This document shows, one piece after another, positions 7,896-16,930 of a stretch of DNA of 64,000 nucleotides. Within the stretch, counting starts at the first letter, position 1. Every line of letters starts with the position of its first letter. The DNA comes from Rhizobium leguminosarum. GTDB lineage: Bacteria > Pseudomonadota > Alphaproteobacteria > Rhizobiales > Rhizobiaceae. Under the pieces are notes generated by a model that did not search any database, was not told the DNA's origin, and saw only the letters and a list, made by a program, of their open reading frames with translations. The stretch lies in contig NZ_CP025013.1 in assembly GCF_002953715.1 (NCBI RefSeq), forward strand, positions 248,001 through 312,000, given 5' to 3'. Position numbers and translations under genes: made by a program.

Positions 7896-8465
7896 ATGAG
7901 AGAACCCATATCAGATCAGATCCTCGCCGCAGCCGGCGGGCTATTTTACAGCGAAGGTATTCGGGCTGTTGGGATAGATCGCATTATCGAAGAAGCGAAA
8001 GTTGCAAAGGCAACGCTATATCGACACTTCCCGTCCAAGGATCATCTTGTTGCAGCGTATCTCCAGGATCGCCACGAACGTGTTGTTCACTCCTTGCAGG
8101 AGGCCTTGGACGCGACGGCTGCTCCGAGAGACCAGGTCAGAGTTATTTTCGAGCGCCTGTATGAAAAGGCCGACAGCCCGGAGTTCCGGGGCTGCGCATT
8201 TGCTCTTGCGGTGGCCGAGCATGGCGACTCAGAACGCGTCGTGTCCGTCGCCCGAACGCACAAGAAGGCCGTGAGCGACATCTTCCGCGCCATTATCTCC
8301 AAAGCCGAATTGGGGCCTGACCAGACTGCTGCTCATCTATCGCTTCTTTATGAAGGCGCGCTTGCGACGGTGGCAGTCGGACGTGATCCAACAGCGGTTC
8401 TCGTCGCCCGAGACTGCGCACTTTCTGTATTCGACGCCGCAATCCCACACGACCGGACATCTTGA
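7896..8465 (+). CDS. TetR family regulator
   Basis: This 189-residue protein has the TetR helix-turn-helix GIDRIIEEAKVAKATLYRHF (about residues 27-46) followed by PSKDHL, and a C-terminal domain of the TetR_C group containing CAFALAVAEH. It lies 52 bases after the PanE-like gene and 12 bases before the isomerase-like gene, all on one strand, so it is probably cotranscribed. It is the only DNA-binding protein inside the cluster and therefore a candidate for recognising the 24-bp elements, although a global regulator is also possible. Confidence 0.88.
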   Translation: MREPISDQILAAAGGLFYSEGIRAVGIDRIIEEAKVAKATLYRHFPSKDHLVAAYLQDRHERVVHSLQEALDATAAPRDQVRVIFERLYEKADSPEFRGCAFALAVAEHGDSERVVSVARTHKKAVSDIFRAIISKAELGPDQTAAHLSLLYEGALATVAVGRDPTAVLVARDCALSVFDAAIPHDRTS

Positions 8466-8477
8466 GAGCACCAGAAT

Positions 8478-9080
8478 ATGACAAAGATCATTGACTATTT
8501 CTTCGGCATTGGCTCGCCATGGGCCTTCATCGGTCTGGACCCATTCGCGGCACTCGCTTCCGAACAAAACGCTACGATCCGCCCCTATGTCATCCCCCTG
8601 ATTGAGGATAATGGCGCCATCTATTCTCGTAACCGGCCGGAGGCCCGTCGAGCCTATTGGACGAAGGATCTCAAGCGTTGGGCAGCCGTCCGGGGCAAAA
8701 CGCTGAACTTCGAAAACCGTGCAGCCTTGTCGGATCCAACGCCCGCCGGCTTCATGATCCTTGCTGCAATCGATGCCGGCGAAGACTGGCTCAAGTTGAC
8801 GAAAGCGCTGCAGGAGGCCTTCTGGTTGCGCGGAGAAAATATCGGTGACGCAGAGGTCGGTCGCGCGATCGCGGATGCCGCGGGCTTCGATAGCGCAGCG
8901 TTGGATGAGCGTGCCCAGAGCGACGCCGTGTTGTCGATTTGGAAGGCCAATTACGAAACGGCCAAGGACGCTGGTGTGTTTGGGCTGCCGACATTCCGTT
9001 ATGAGGACGAGCTTTATTGGGGGCAGGACAGTCTGCCCTTCCTCGAACGCCACCTGAAGGGTGAAAAGCTCGTCGCCTGA
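8478..9080 (+). CDS. DsbA-fold protein, 2-hydroxychromene-2-carboxylate isomerase type
   Basis: This 200-residue protein has the DsbA/kappa-GST fold: IIDYFFGIGSPWAFIGL at the start, a helical insertion, and the cis-proline segment GVFGLPTFRYEDELYWGQD near the end. S13 in GSPWAF takes the place of a redox cysteine, as in the glutathione-dependent isomerase NahD and in kappa-class transferases. It should act in the cytoplasm on a glutathione adduct or isomerise a 2-keto acid. It follows the TetR gene by 12 bases. The true substrate is unknown. Confidence 0.82.
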   Translation: MTKIIDYFFGIGSPWAFIGLDPFAALASEQNATIRPYVIPLIEDNGAIYSRNRPEARRAYWTKDLKRWAAVRGKTLNFENRAALSDPTPAGFMILAAIDAGEDWLKLTKALQEAFWLRGENIGDAEVGRAIADAAGFDSAALDERAQSDAVLSIWKANYETAKDAGVFGLPTFRYEDELYWGQDSLPFLERHLKGEKLVA

Positions 9081-9161
9081 TCCATCGCGAAACATGTCAT
9101 GAACCCGGAAAAATCCTTCCGGCCAGTCTGAAAACGGCTTGACCGCCGAGGATACTGTCAA

Positions 9162-11492
9162 ATGAACAGGTTCAAGACCCATAGCTCCCATTGGGGAGCA
9201 TTTTCAGGCCGATACGAAAACGGAGGCCTTGAGATTCGGCCACATCCCGGCGATCCGGATCCATCGCCATTGCTGGGCAACATTCCGGCGATCGCCCATA
9301 GCCCTATGCGTATCAGGCGGCCGGCGATCCGGCGCGGCTGGCTCGAAGGCACGCCGGATCACGCGCAGGATCGCGGAGCCGACGACTATGTCGAGGTCAG
9401 TTGGCCCCGCGCAGCGGACCTTGTCGCAAAAGAGCTGCAGCGCCTTTACGGAAACTTTGGTCCGGAGGCCGTGTTCGGAGGATCCTACGGCTGGTCGAGT
9501 GCCGGACGCTTCCACCATGCGCAAAGCCAGATCCACCGGTTTCTCAACGTGTTGGGCGGTTACGTCAGTTCCGTCAACACCTACAGCTCCGGCGCAGCAA
9601 TGGTCATCCTCCCGCACGTGTTGGGACCATACGACCATTTCGACCGCAAGAGCGTCACCTGGGATGCGATCGAGCGGAGTAGCGAACTGATCGTCGCGTT
9701 CGGTGGAATGGCGACCAAGAATGCGGATGTGCATGGCGGCGGTATCAGCGCGCATATCGTGCGCCAAAAGCTGAACGGTGCGAGCGCCCGCGGCGCCCGC
9801 TTCGTCCTCATCAGCCCGCTGAAAGACGATTTCCCCGCTGAGGTCAATCCGGAATGGCTGTCGATCATACCGGGCACCGATGTCGCGCTGATGCTCGGCC
9901 TTGCGCATGCGCTCGTCAGTGACGGACTGCACGACCGCGGATTTCTCGACCGCTATACCGTTGGCTACGAGCGTTTCGAGGCCTACCTGCTTGGCCGGAG
10001 CGACGGTGTGGAAAAGAACCCGGAATGGGCGTCCCACATTTGCGGAATCGGCGTCGAAACCATCCGGGATCTAGCGCGTGCCATGGCGGGCGCCAGGACG
10101 TTGATTGCCGTCAGCCATTCTCTCCAGCGAGCCGACCATGGAGAGCAACCTGTCTGGATGGGCGTCGTGCTGGCAGCAATGCTCGGGCAGCTCGGACTGG
10201 ATGGCGGCGGCTATGCCTATTCCCTCGGCGCTTTGGGGAATATCGGTAAGGGCCAGCTTGGCGTTCCATTGCCGACCCTTAGCCAGTTCAAAAATCCCGT
10301 GGCGGATTTCATTCCCGTCGCGCGTATCGCCGATATGCTTCTCAATCCAGGCGACATATTCCACTATAACGGCCACGCGATGCGTTATCCCGATATTCGC
10401 CTCGTCTATTGGGCGGGAGGCAACCCGTTCCATCACCATCAGGATCTCAACAGGCTGCGGGCGGCGTTCAAGAGGCCGGAGACCATCATCGTGCATGAGA
10501 CGGCCTGGACGTCCTCTGCACGCCACGCCGATATCGTGCTGCCGGCGACGACCACGCTCGAGCGTGACGATATCGGTGCGGCGGACCGCGATCCGCTGAT
10601 GGTCGCCATGAAGAAGCTGATCGAGCCGGTCGGCGAAGCACGGGACGATTATGAGATCTTCTCCGAGATCGCGCGCCGTCTCGGCAAAGTCGAAGAGTTC
10701 ACCGAAAACCGCACCAGCCGGGAATGGCTAACCGTTCTTTTCGAAACAACGCGCAAGGCGCTCGTAGCCGGTGGACACGAAGCTCCCGACTTCGAGACGT
10801 TCTGGGAACGCGGGGAGATACGCCTGCCGCTCAAACCCGACGACGGCGGACCGGCGCGTGCCTTTCGAGATGATCCGCTTGCATCTCCGCTGCAAACGCC
10901 ATCCGGAAAAATCGAGATCTTTTCGCAGACGGTCGAGAGCTTCGGCTACGACGATTGCCGCGGCCATCCGCGATGGTATCCTCCCATGGAGGCAGCGGGC
11001 GATGAAAGCAACTATCCGCTCCATCTGGTCTGCAATCAGCCGCATCAGCGGCTGCACAGTCAGCTGGACTACGGCGATTTCAGCCGTTCCACCAAGATAA
11101 AAGGCCGGGAACCCGTTCGCATCAACCCGGTTGACGCGGCCAGGCGCGGCATCTCGGATGGCGATATTGTCAGGCTGTTCAACGCGCGCGGCAGTTGCCT
11201 TGCGGCGGCGGTGATCAACGAAGGCGTGCGAATAGGCGTGATGCAGCTTGCGACGGGTGCCTGGTTCGAGCCGAACGACCCGACCGCCGAGAAGTCCATG
11301 TGCATCCACGGCAACCCGAATATCCTCACCCGCGATGTTGGAACCTCCCAATTGGCCCAGGGCTCGACCGGACAGCTTACCAGGGTAGAGGCAGAGCGGT
11401 TCGCCGGCGAACTACCTCCTGTGCGGATATTCGAGGGGATAACGTTCTTAGACGAGGCTGAGAGGTCCAGCACGAAGGCCCGCAACCAGTAG
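9162..11492 (+). CDS. Molybdopterin-dependent S-/N-oxide reductase, BisC/TorA type
   Basis: This 776-residue protein matches the single-subunit biotin sulfoxide reductase/DMSO reductase group. SYGWSSAGRFHHAQS places the molybdenum-ligand serine at S113 (YGW-x-S-x-GR). There is no N-terminal iron-sulfur cysteine motif and no signal peptide, so it should be a cytoplasmic BisC-like enzyme. HETAWTSSARHADIVLPATT is the typical cofactor-binding segment and the C-terminal part is the molydopterin-binding barrel (CNQPHQRLHSQLDYG). It would reduce a sulfoxide such as methionine or biotin sulfoxide. Its position between the isomerase-like gene and the ABC operon supports a sulfur role. Confidence 0.88.
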   Translation: MNRFKTHSSHWGAFSGRYENGGLEIRPHPGDPDPSPLLGNIPAIAHSPMRIRRPAIRRGWLEGTPDHAQDRGADDYVEVSWPRAADLVAKELQRLYGNFGPEAVFGGSYGWSSAGRFHHAQSQIHRFLNVLGGYVSSVNTYSSGAAMVILPHVLGPYDHFDRKSVTWDAIERSSELIVAFGGMATKNADVHGGGISAHIVRQKLNGASARGARFVLISPLKDDFPAEVNPEWLSIIPGTDVALMLGLAHALVSDGLHDRGFLDRYTVGYERFEAYLLGRSDGVEKNPEWASHICGIGVETIRDLARAMAGARTLIAVSHSLQRADHGEQPVWMGVVLAAMLGQLGLDGGGYAYSLGALGNIGKGQLGVPLPTLSQFKNPVADFIPVARIADMLLNPGDIFHYNGHAMRYPDIRLVYWAGGNPFHHHQDLNRLRAAFKRPETIIVHETAWTSSARHADIVLPATTTLERDDIGAADRDPLMVAMKKLIEPVGEARDDYEIFSEIARRLGKVEEFTENRTSREWLTVLFETTRKALVAGGHEAPDFETFWERGEIRLPLKPDDGGPARAFRDDPLASPLQTPSGKIEIFSQTVESFGYDDCRGHPRWYPPMEAAGDESNYPLHLVCNQPHQRLHSQLDYGDFSRSTKIKGREPVRINPVDAARRGISDGDIVRLFNARGSCLAAAVINEGVRIGVMQLATGAWFEPNDPTAEKSMCIHGNPNILTRDVGTSQLAQGSTGQLTRVEAERFAGELPPVRIFEGITFLDEAERSSTKARNQ

Positions 11493-11586
11493 ATCGGCTT
11501 CACAACCGCGGCGAAGGATGCACTGAGCCCGGAAAAGCTGATCCTCACACACCCAGAAACCGAACAAAATAATCCATAAATTTAGT

Positions 11587-11610
11587 AGAAAAAGAACAAC
11601 TGGTCTTTCT
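11587..11610. promoter_or_regulatory. 24-bp inverted-repeat element, copy C (ABC importer operon)
   Basis: AGAAAAA and TCTTTCT arms surround the spacer GAACAACTGG. It matches copy A at 20 of 24 positions without gaps. It lies 66 bases before the start of the binding-protein gene. Confidence 0.65.
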
Positions 11611-11675
11611 CCCTCCTGTTGCCCTGCTTAGGCTATGCGTCGTGATCTACTTGGCAAACAATACAGGACCGCATT

Positions 11676-13328
11676 ATGCTCGAACGCTCTTCCCCGTTCT
11701 CCCTTTCCCGGCGTCGTCTGCTGATCGCCACCTCTGCGCTGGCAATCGCCGCCTTGGTGGTAACGGCTGAGTTCAATCCGGCTCTGAGTGCCGATAGCCC
11801 ACACAACGGCGGTGACATCACCTTCCTGATCGACTCGCTGGGCGATACCTGGATCCCGAACAACAGCGCGATTTCCAGCTTCCAGGGCCACATCTGGGGC
11901 CATGTGACCGATAAGCTCCTTTACGTCGATGCAGACGGCAAGGTCAGCCCCTGGATCGCCGAGCGCTGGGAACAGAACGACAAAGCCACCGAGTTTACTC
12001 TGCACCTGAAGAGCGGCGTGACCTTCTCCGACGGCACCCCGCTCGATGCGTCGGCCGTCGTCGCCAACCTCGATATCTGGTACGCCGGCCGCAAGAGCGA
12101 GGGCATCAACCCGATCGGTCTCTTCCCGAAGACTTACGACCACGCCGAGGCGGTGGACGCGAGCACAGTGAAGGTCTTCTTCAAGGCGCCGACGCTCGGC
12201 TTCATTCCGACGCTCGGTTACCATGGCTCGATCCTCATCTCTCCGAAGACCCTCGCGCAGCCCGCCGCCCAGCAGGCCGACCTCAGCAAGACCTCCGGCA
12301 GCGGCCCCTACGTGGTCGACTCCTGGAAGGAAGGCGACTTCGTCAAGCTGGTCAAGCGCAAGGACTACAACTGGGGGCCTGCGGCAGTCGGTCATACCGG
12401 TCCGGCCTATCTCGACACGATCACCTACAAGCTGGTTTCCGAGCCCTCGCTGCGCGTGGCCGCTGTCCAGTCCGGCCAGGCCGACGTCGCCTACAACGCC
12501 TCGCCGCAGGAGCTGGAGTCTCTGAAGGCAGAGGGCTTCACCACAGCGACACCGCGCTATCTCGGCTTCGTGAACGGCTGGGCTGTTAACACCAAGCTTG
12601 CACCATATGACGACGTGAAGGTCCGCCAAGCCCTGCAGGCAGGCATCAACCGCCAGGAGATCATCGACACGGTCTACACGCCCGACTGGAAGCTCGCGAC
12701 GTCCTTCATCCAGAGCAACGTGCCGGGAGCGACCGATCAAAGCGCACTTTTGGCCTACAACCCCGACAAGGCCGAGAAGCTTCTCGACGAGGCGGGTTGG
12801 GTCAAGGGTGCAGACGGCATCCGCACCAAGAACGGGCAGCCGCTCGTGCTGACGCTGAATTCCAACCCCTATCTCGCAACCTCGAAATCGGTCGACGAAC
12901 TCATCGCCCAGCAACTCGGCAAGATCGGCTGGAAAGTCGCTATCCGTGCCTACGATGTCGTCACCTTCGGCCAAAAGGTCAAATATGGCAGCCCGGCCGT
13001 ACCGGCCTACGAGGTGACGCGCAGCTTCATCGACGCCGGCACCGTCGCCAGTATCCTGACGAACGCCAACAACGGCGAGAACTGGTTCGCCCTCGACGAG
13101 AGCGACAAGACGCTCAATGAACTCCGCGACAAGATTGCCAGCGCCGGTTCCATCGAAGGCCGCAAACCGCTCCTCGACGAACTGCAGAAGTACATTCTCG
13201 ATCAGGGCTACTTCATCCCGCGCACGCAGATCGTCCAGCGGATCTACGTGCAATCCCCGAAGCTCAAGGGCGAAGTCTACAACGGCGTCGCCTATGCCAG
13301 CTACTACACGGCCACGAAAAGCGAATAA
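11676..13328 (+). CDS. Peptide-type ABC importer, substrate-binding protein (family 5)
   Basis: This 550-residue protein starts with a twin-arginine signal (SRRRLLIATSALAIAALVV) and probable cleavage near ALSADS at about residue 35. The mature part is a family 5 solute-binding protein, shown by ITFLIDSLGDTW, then WEQNDKATEFTLHLKSGVTF with SDGTPLDA, and later VRQALQAGINRQEIID. It delivers an unknown solute in the periplasm to the permeases that follow. Tat export of such proteins is less common than Sec export. It is first in an operon with both permeases, a fused ATPase and a monooxygenase, and has element C in front. Confidence 0.9.
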   Translation: MLERSSPFSLSRRRLLIATSALAIAALVVTAEFNPALSADSPHNGGDITFLIDSLGDTWIPNNSAISSFQGHIWGHVTDKLLYVDADGKVSPWIAERWEQNDKATEFTLHLKSGVTFSDGTPLDASAVVANLDIWYAGRKSEGINPIGLFPKTYDHAEAVDASTVKVFFKAPTLGFIPTLGYHGSILISPKTLAQPAAQQADLSKTSGSGPYVVDSWKEGDFVKLVKRKDYNWGPAAVGHTGPAYLDTITYKLVSEPSLRVAAVQSGQADVAYNASPQELESLKAEGFTTATPRYLGFVNGWAVNTKLAPYDDVKVRQALQAGINRQEIIDTVYTPDWKLATSFIQSNVPGATDQSALLAYNPDKAEKLLDEAGWVKGADGIRTKNGQPLVLTLNSNPYLATSKSVDELIAQQLGKIGWKVAIRAYDVVTFGQKVKYGSPAVPAYEVTRSFIDAGTVASILTNANNGENWFALDESDKTLNELRDKIASAGSIEGRKPLLDELQKYILDQGYFIPRTQIVQRIYVQSPKLKGEVYNGVAYASYYTATKSE

Positions 13329-13365
13329 CCCGCAATTTAACCGAGCAACGTAAGAAGGTGACGGC

Positions 13366-14376
13366 ATGAGCAAAGCCTACCTAAACTACGCCGCAAAACG
13401 CCTCGTGCAGGCGATCGTCGTGATCCTGCTGGCTTATGTCTTCACCTTCGTTGTTGTCAGCATCCTGCCGGGCGACCCGATCACCAATGTCCTGAACAAT
13501 CCTCAGAATGGGTTCACACAGGAGGAGATCAAGGAGATCATCGCCGCCCAGGGCCTGGATAGACCGATCCCGGTCCAGCTATGGACATCCTTTTCCGGCT
13601 TCGTGACCGGCGATCTCGGCCTGTCGATGCGGACCAACCGGCCCGTGTCGACGCTGATCGCCGAGGTGCTGCCGTCGACGTTGGTGCTTGCTTCCGCAGG
13701 CCTCGTCGTCGCGCTGCTGCTGTCGGCAGTGATCGCCTATGGCACGCAGTTTCTGCCAAAACACTTGGGCCAAGGCTTGCTGCGGGGCTTCCCGTCATTG
13801 TTCCTGTCGGTGCCCAACTTCGTGATCGGCCTGGTGCTGATCCATCTCTTCGGTTTCCAGCTCGGCGTCTTCCGCGTGATAGAGCCCGACAGTTTCTGGG
13901 CGACCCTTTTCGCGGCCATCGCGCTCGGCATCCCCATCTCCGCGCAAATCGCCGAAGTGCTCATCGCCAACCTCGATCATGAGTCCGGCCAGGAATACGC
14001 CGCCGTCGCGCGGGGCCGCGGCCTCGGGCAAATGCGCCTGTTTGCCAAGCACCTGCTCAAGCCGTCTTCGCTACCGGTCATTACCGTCATTGCACTTACC
14101 ATCGGCGAACTGCTTGGCGGCTCGCTGATCACCGAGACGGTATTCGGACGCACCGGTCTCGGCAGCCTGGTGCAGCGGTCGGTGAGCACTCAGGACCTGC
14201 CCGTGCTTCAGGCGGTCGTCTCGCTGGCAGCGGTGGTCTTCGTGGTCGTCAACCTGATCGCCGATCTTGCCTACCCGCTGCTCGACCCGCGCGTAAAACT
14301 CCTCGGCACTCCCGAGCGTCGTCCAACCACAGCCGACGAAAGTTCCGCCGGCATTTCCAAGGCGGTGACGTCATGA
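13366..14376 (+). CDS. ABC importer permease, DppB type
   Basis: This 336-residue membrane protein has an N-terminal helix (residues about 12-33), the periplasmic segment LPGDPITNVLNNPQNGFT, and five further helices. The cytoplasmic coupling loop YAAVARGRGLGQMRLFAKHL is the EAA motif and ends LADLAYPLLDPRVKL, as in DppB/OppB. It pairs with the next permease, whose start overlaps its stop by four bases (ATGA). AAGGTG precedes the ATG. Confidence 0.92.
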   Translation: MSKAYLNYAAKRLVQAIVVILLAYVFTFVVVSILPGDPITNVLNNPQNGFTQEEIKEIIAAQGLDRPIPVQLWTSFSGFVTGDLGLSMRTNRPVSTLIAEVLPSTLVLASAGLVVALLLSAVIAYGTQFLPKHLGQGLLRGFPSLFLSVPNFVIGLVLIHLFGFQLGVFRVIEPDSFWATLFAAIALGIPISAQIAEVLIANLDHESGQEYAAVARGRGLGQMRLFAKHLLKPSSLPVITVIALTIGELLGGSLITETVFGRTGLGSLVQRSVSTQDLPVLQAVVSLAAVVFVVVNLIADLAYPLLDPRVKLLGTPERRPTTADESSAGISKAVTS

Positions 14377-15221
14377 CCCTCGCCTCCACTTACTCTACCT
14401 CGCGCATCACCGCGATCGGGCGGTTGACGGCGCTCCGCGTACCGCCGGTCGTCGCGCTCTCTTTCGCGGTGGTCGCGCTGGTGATCGCCTGGTCGCTCGC
14501 CCCGAGCCTGTTCACGAGCTATGACCCGGTCAACGGCGTTCCCGCTCAAAAGCTGCTGGGCCCCAGTGCGGCGCACTGGTTCGGCACCGATCACCTCGGC
14601 CGCGACCTCTATACCCGCGTCGTCTATGGCACTGCCTCCTCGGTCGCCAGCGCACTGATCGCCGTGGTCATCGGCGTTTTCGCCGGTGGCCTCATCGGCC
14701 TGCTGGCCGGCTTCTTCGGCGGCTGGGTGGACACCGTGTTTGCGCGCCTGGTCGACGTGCTGCTGGCGATTCCAAAATTCTTGCTGGCCGTCATCGTCGT
14801 CACCGCGATCGGCTTCGACACCACGAACGCCGCCATCGCAACCGGCGTCTCGGCGGTGGCTCTCTTCGCCAGGGTGATGCGCTCGGAGGTCATCAAGACC
14901 CGCCAAGCGACATTCGTCGAGTCTTCCTTTCTGCTGGGCGGATCGCGCTGGCACATCCTGTGGCGCCACGTGCTGCCGAACGCGTCGCGCTCGGTGCTAC
15001 CGCTAGCCGTGCTGCAGTTCGGCGACTCGATCCTGGTGATCGCCAGTCTCGCTTTCCTCGGCTACGGCGACCCTCCGCCCGCCTCCGACTGGGGCCTGCT
15101 GATCTCGATCGGCAAGGACTACCTCAAATGGCCGTGGCTGGTTTACGCACCCGCCTTCGTCACGATCGCAACCGTCCTCTCCGTGAACAGGATCAGCCGA
15201 TGGCTTCGCAAGACAGACTGA
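14373..15221 (+). CDS. ABC importer permease, DppC type
   Basis: This 282-residue protein has the DppC layout: one N-terminal helix, the periplasmic signature HWFGTDHLGRDLYTRVVYG, then five helices. The EAA loop is FVESSFLLGGSRWHILWRHV. It forms the heterodimeric channel with the preceding DppB-type protein in the inner membrane. Its last 22 bases overlap the start of the ATPase gene. Confidence 0.92.
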   Translation: MTLASTYSTSRITAIGRLTALRVPPVVALSFAVVALVIAWSLAPSLFTSYDPVNGVPAQKLLGPSAAHWFGTDHLGRDLYTRVVYGTASSVASALIAVVIGVFAGGLIGLLAGFFGGWVDTVFARLVDVLLAIPKFLLAVIVVTAIGFDTTNAAIATGVSAVALFARVMRSEVIKTRQATFVESSFLLGGSRWHILWRHVLPNASRSVLPLAVLQFGDSILVIASLAFLGYGDPPPASDWGLLISIGKDYLKWPWLVYAPAFVTIATVLSVNRISRWLRKTD

Positions 15222-16930
15222 CTGAGCTTTTCGCCCGTACTGACGTCACCGGGTCGGCGCTCCGGCGATCGTCCCCCCTGCTCCGGATCGACGGGCTGTC
15301 AGTTTCCTACGGACCGCAGCAAGTCGTCAGCGACGTCGGGTTTGAACTCGGCCGCGGCAAGAGCCTCGCCCTCATCGGAGAGTCGGGCTCGGGCAAGTCG
15401 ACCATCGCCCGCGCGGTGTTGCGACTGCTCGCCACTGGTGGACGCGCGACCGGCCGCGTCGAGTTCGACGGCCAGGAGGTATTGGGGCTCTCGGAGCGTC
15501 GTTTCCGGCCCTTGCGGGGACGTGCGATCGGGTTTGTCCCGCAGGACCCCGGCAATTCGCTCAACCCGGTGCGGACGATCGGCGCCCAGGCGATGGAGGC
15601 GGCAGCACTCGTCGACGAGCCCAATAGGGCAATCCGCAAGGCGCTCATACTGGAGACCTTCGCCCAGGTTGGGCTCGACAACCCCCAGCGGGTCTACGAC
15701 TCTTACCCGCACCAGCTGTCCGGCGGCATGCTGCAGCGCGTGCTGATCGGCCTTGCGGTTCTTCCACGCCCGTTGCTGCTGGTCGCAGACGAGCCGACGT
15801 CAGCGCTCGACGTCACGATCCAGAAGCGCATCCTCGACTTGCTTTCCAAGTTGCAGCACGAGCTGGATATCAGCCTGCTTCTCATCACCCACGATCTGGC
15901 GATCGCCGCCGAGCGGGCGGACTCGCTGGTGGTGCTCAAGGACGGCATCGTCCAGGAAGCCGGCAGCACCACGGCTGTCTTCTCCGCGCCTGCTTCGGCA
16001 TACGCTAGGAAGTTGCATGCCGACGTCCCCGCCCTCAACCCCGATCGTTACCGTAAGCTACGAGACCCCACCTTCCGTCTCCTCGGGACCAAGACCGACA
16101 AGGCACCGAAGATCGAGGTTAGCGGCGTCACGAAGACTTTCACGGTCGACGGCAAGGTTCTGACGGCCGTCAACGACATATCGTTTGCCGTCCAGGCTGG
16201 CACCACGCACGCGCTGGTCGGCGAATCCGGTTCGGGCAAGACGACGGCAATCCGGCTGCTGCTTGGGCTCGAGCAACCCGACATCGGGAACATTGCGGTC
16301 GCCGGCGTGCAGCTCAACGGTCGCTCGCCCGAGTCGCTGCGCGTGGTATGGCGCCACCTGCAGCTCGTCTACCAGAACCCGTTCACCTCACTGGACCCGA
16401 CCTGGAAAGTCGAGCAGCTGGTACGAGAACCGCTCGACCGGTTCAAGATCGGAACCCGCGAGGAGCGGTCCGCGCGGGTCCGCGAAGCGCTGGCCAATGT
16501 CGGGCTCGGCGAGCACCTGCTCTTACGTAAGCCGGAAGCCTTGTCAGGTGGACAGCGCCAGCGCGTGGCCATCGCTCGGTCTCTGGTCCTCAAACCTGAT
16601 GTGATCGTGCTCGACGAGCCGACCTCCGCGCTCGACGTCAGCGTTCAGGCCGACATCGTCGAGGTGCTGCTTTCGCTACAATCCAGGCTTGGCCTGACCT
16701 ATGTATTCGTCTCTCACGATCTGGCTCTGGTGCGCCAGCTCGCCCACACCGTCTCGGTGATGCAGCGTGGGCGCATCGTCGAACATGGGACCGTCACCGA
16801 CATCTTCGGAAACCCCCAGCAGCCCTATACTCGGTCGCTGCTGGAATCGATCCCATCGGGCGCCGCTGGTATCGCCCGTGCACCACACCCGCAACCTCGG
16901 CGGATCTTCAACGAGGAAAAGATCGCATGA
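15200..16930 (+). CDS. Fused dual ABC ATPase of peptide-type importer (DppD-DppF fusion)
   Basis: The protein is 576 residues from the ATG at 15200, which overlaps the permease gene by 22 bases; AGGATC serves as ribosome binding site. Two complete nucleotide-binding domains are present. The first has GESGSGKST, signature LSGGMLQRV and LLVADEPTSALD; the second has GESGSGKTT, LSGGQRQRV and VIVLDEPTSALD. In most Dpp/Opp systems these are two separate genes, so this is a natural D-F fusion that powers the importer. Its stop overlaps the next monooxygenase gene by four bases. Confidence 0.92.
   Translation: MASQDRLTELFARTDVTGSALRRSSPLLRIDGLSVSYGPQQVVSDVGFELGRGKSLALIGESGSGKSTIARAVLRLLATGGRATGRVEFDGQEVLGLSERRFRPLRGRAIGFVPQDPGNSLNPVRTIGAQAMEAAALVDEPNRAIRKALILETFAQVGLDNPQRVYDSYPHQLSGGMLQRVLIGLAVLPRPLLLVADEPTSALDVTIQKRILDLLSKLQHELDISLLLITHDLAIAAERADSLVVLKDGIVQEAGSTTAVFSAPASAYARKLHADVPALNPDRYRKLRDPTFRLLGTKTDKAPKIEVSGVTKTFTVDGKVLTAVNDISFAVQAGTTHALVGESGSGKTTAIRLLLGLEQPDIGNIAVAGVQLNGRSPESLRVVWRHLQLVYQNPFTSLDPTWKVEQLVREPLDRFKIGTREERSARVREALANVGLGEHLLLRKPEALSGGQRQRVAIARSLVLKPDVIVLDEPTSALDVSVQADIVEVLLSLQSRLGLTYVFVSHDLALVRQLAHTVSVMQRGRIVEHGTVTDIFGNPQQPYTRSLLESIPSGAAGIARAPHPQPRRIFNEEKIA

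Noticed and set aside
11628..13373. Long 581-residue open frame antisense to the binding-protein gene
   Set aside because: It mirrors a clear family 5 binding protein; its composition is that of a shadow frame in high-GC DNA and it shows no domain.
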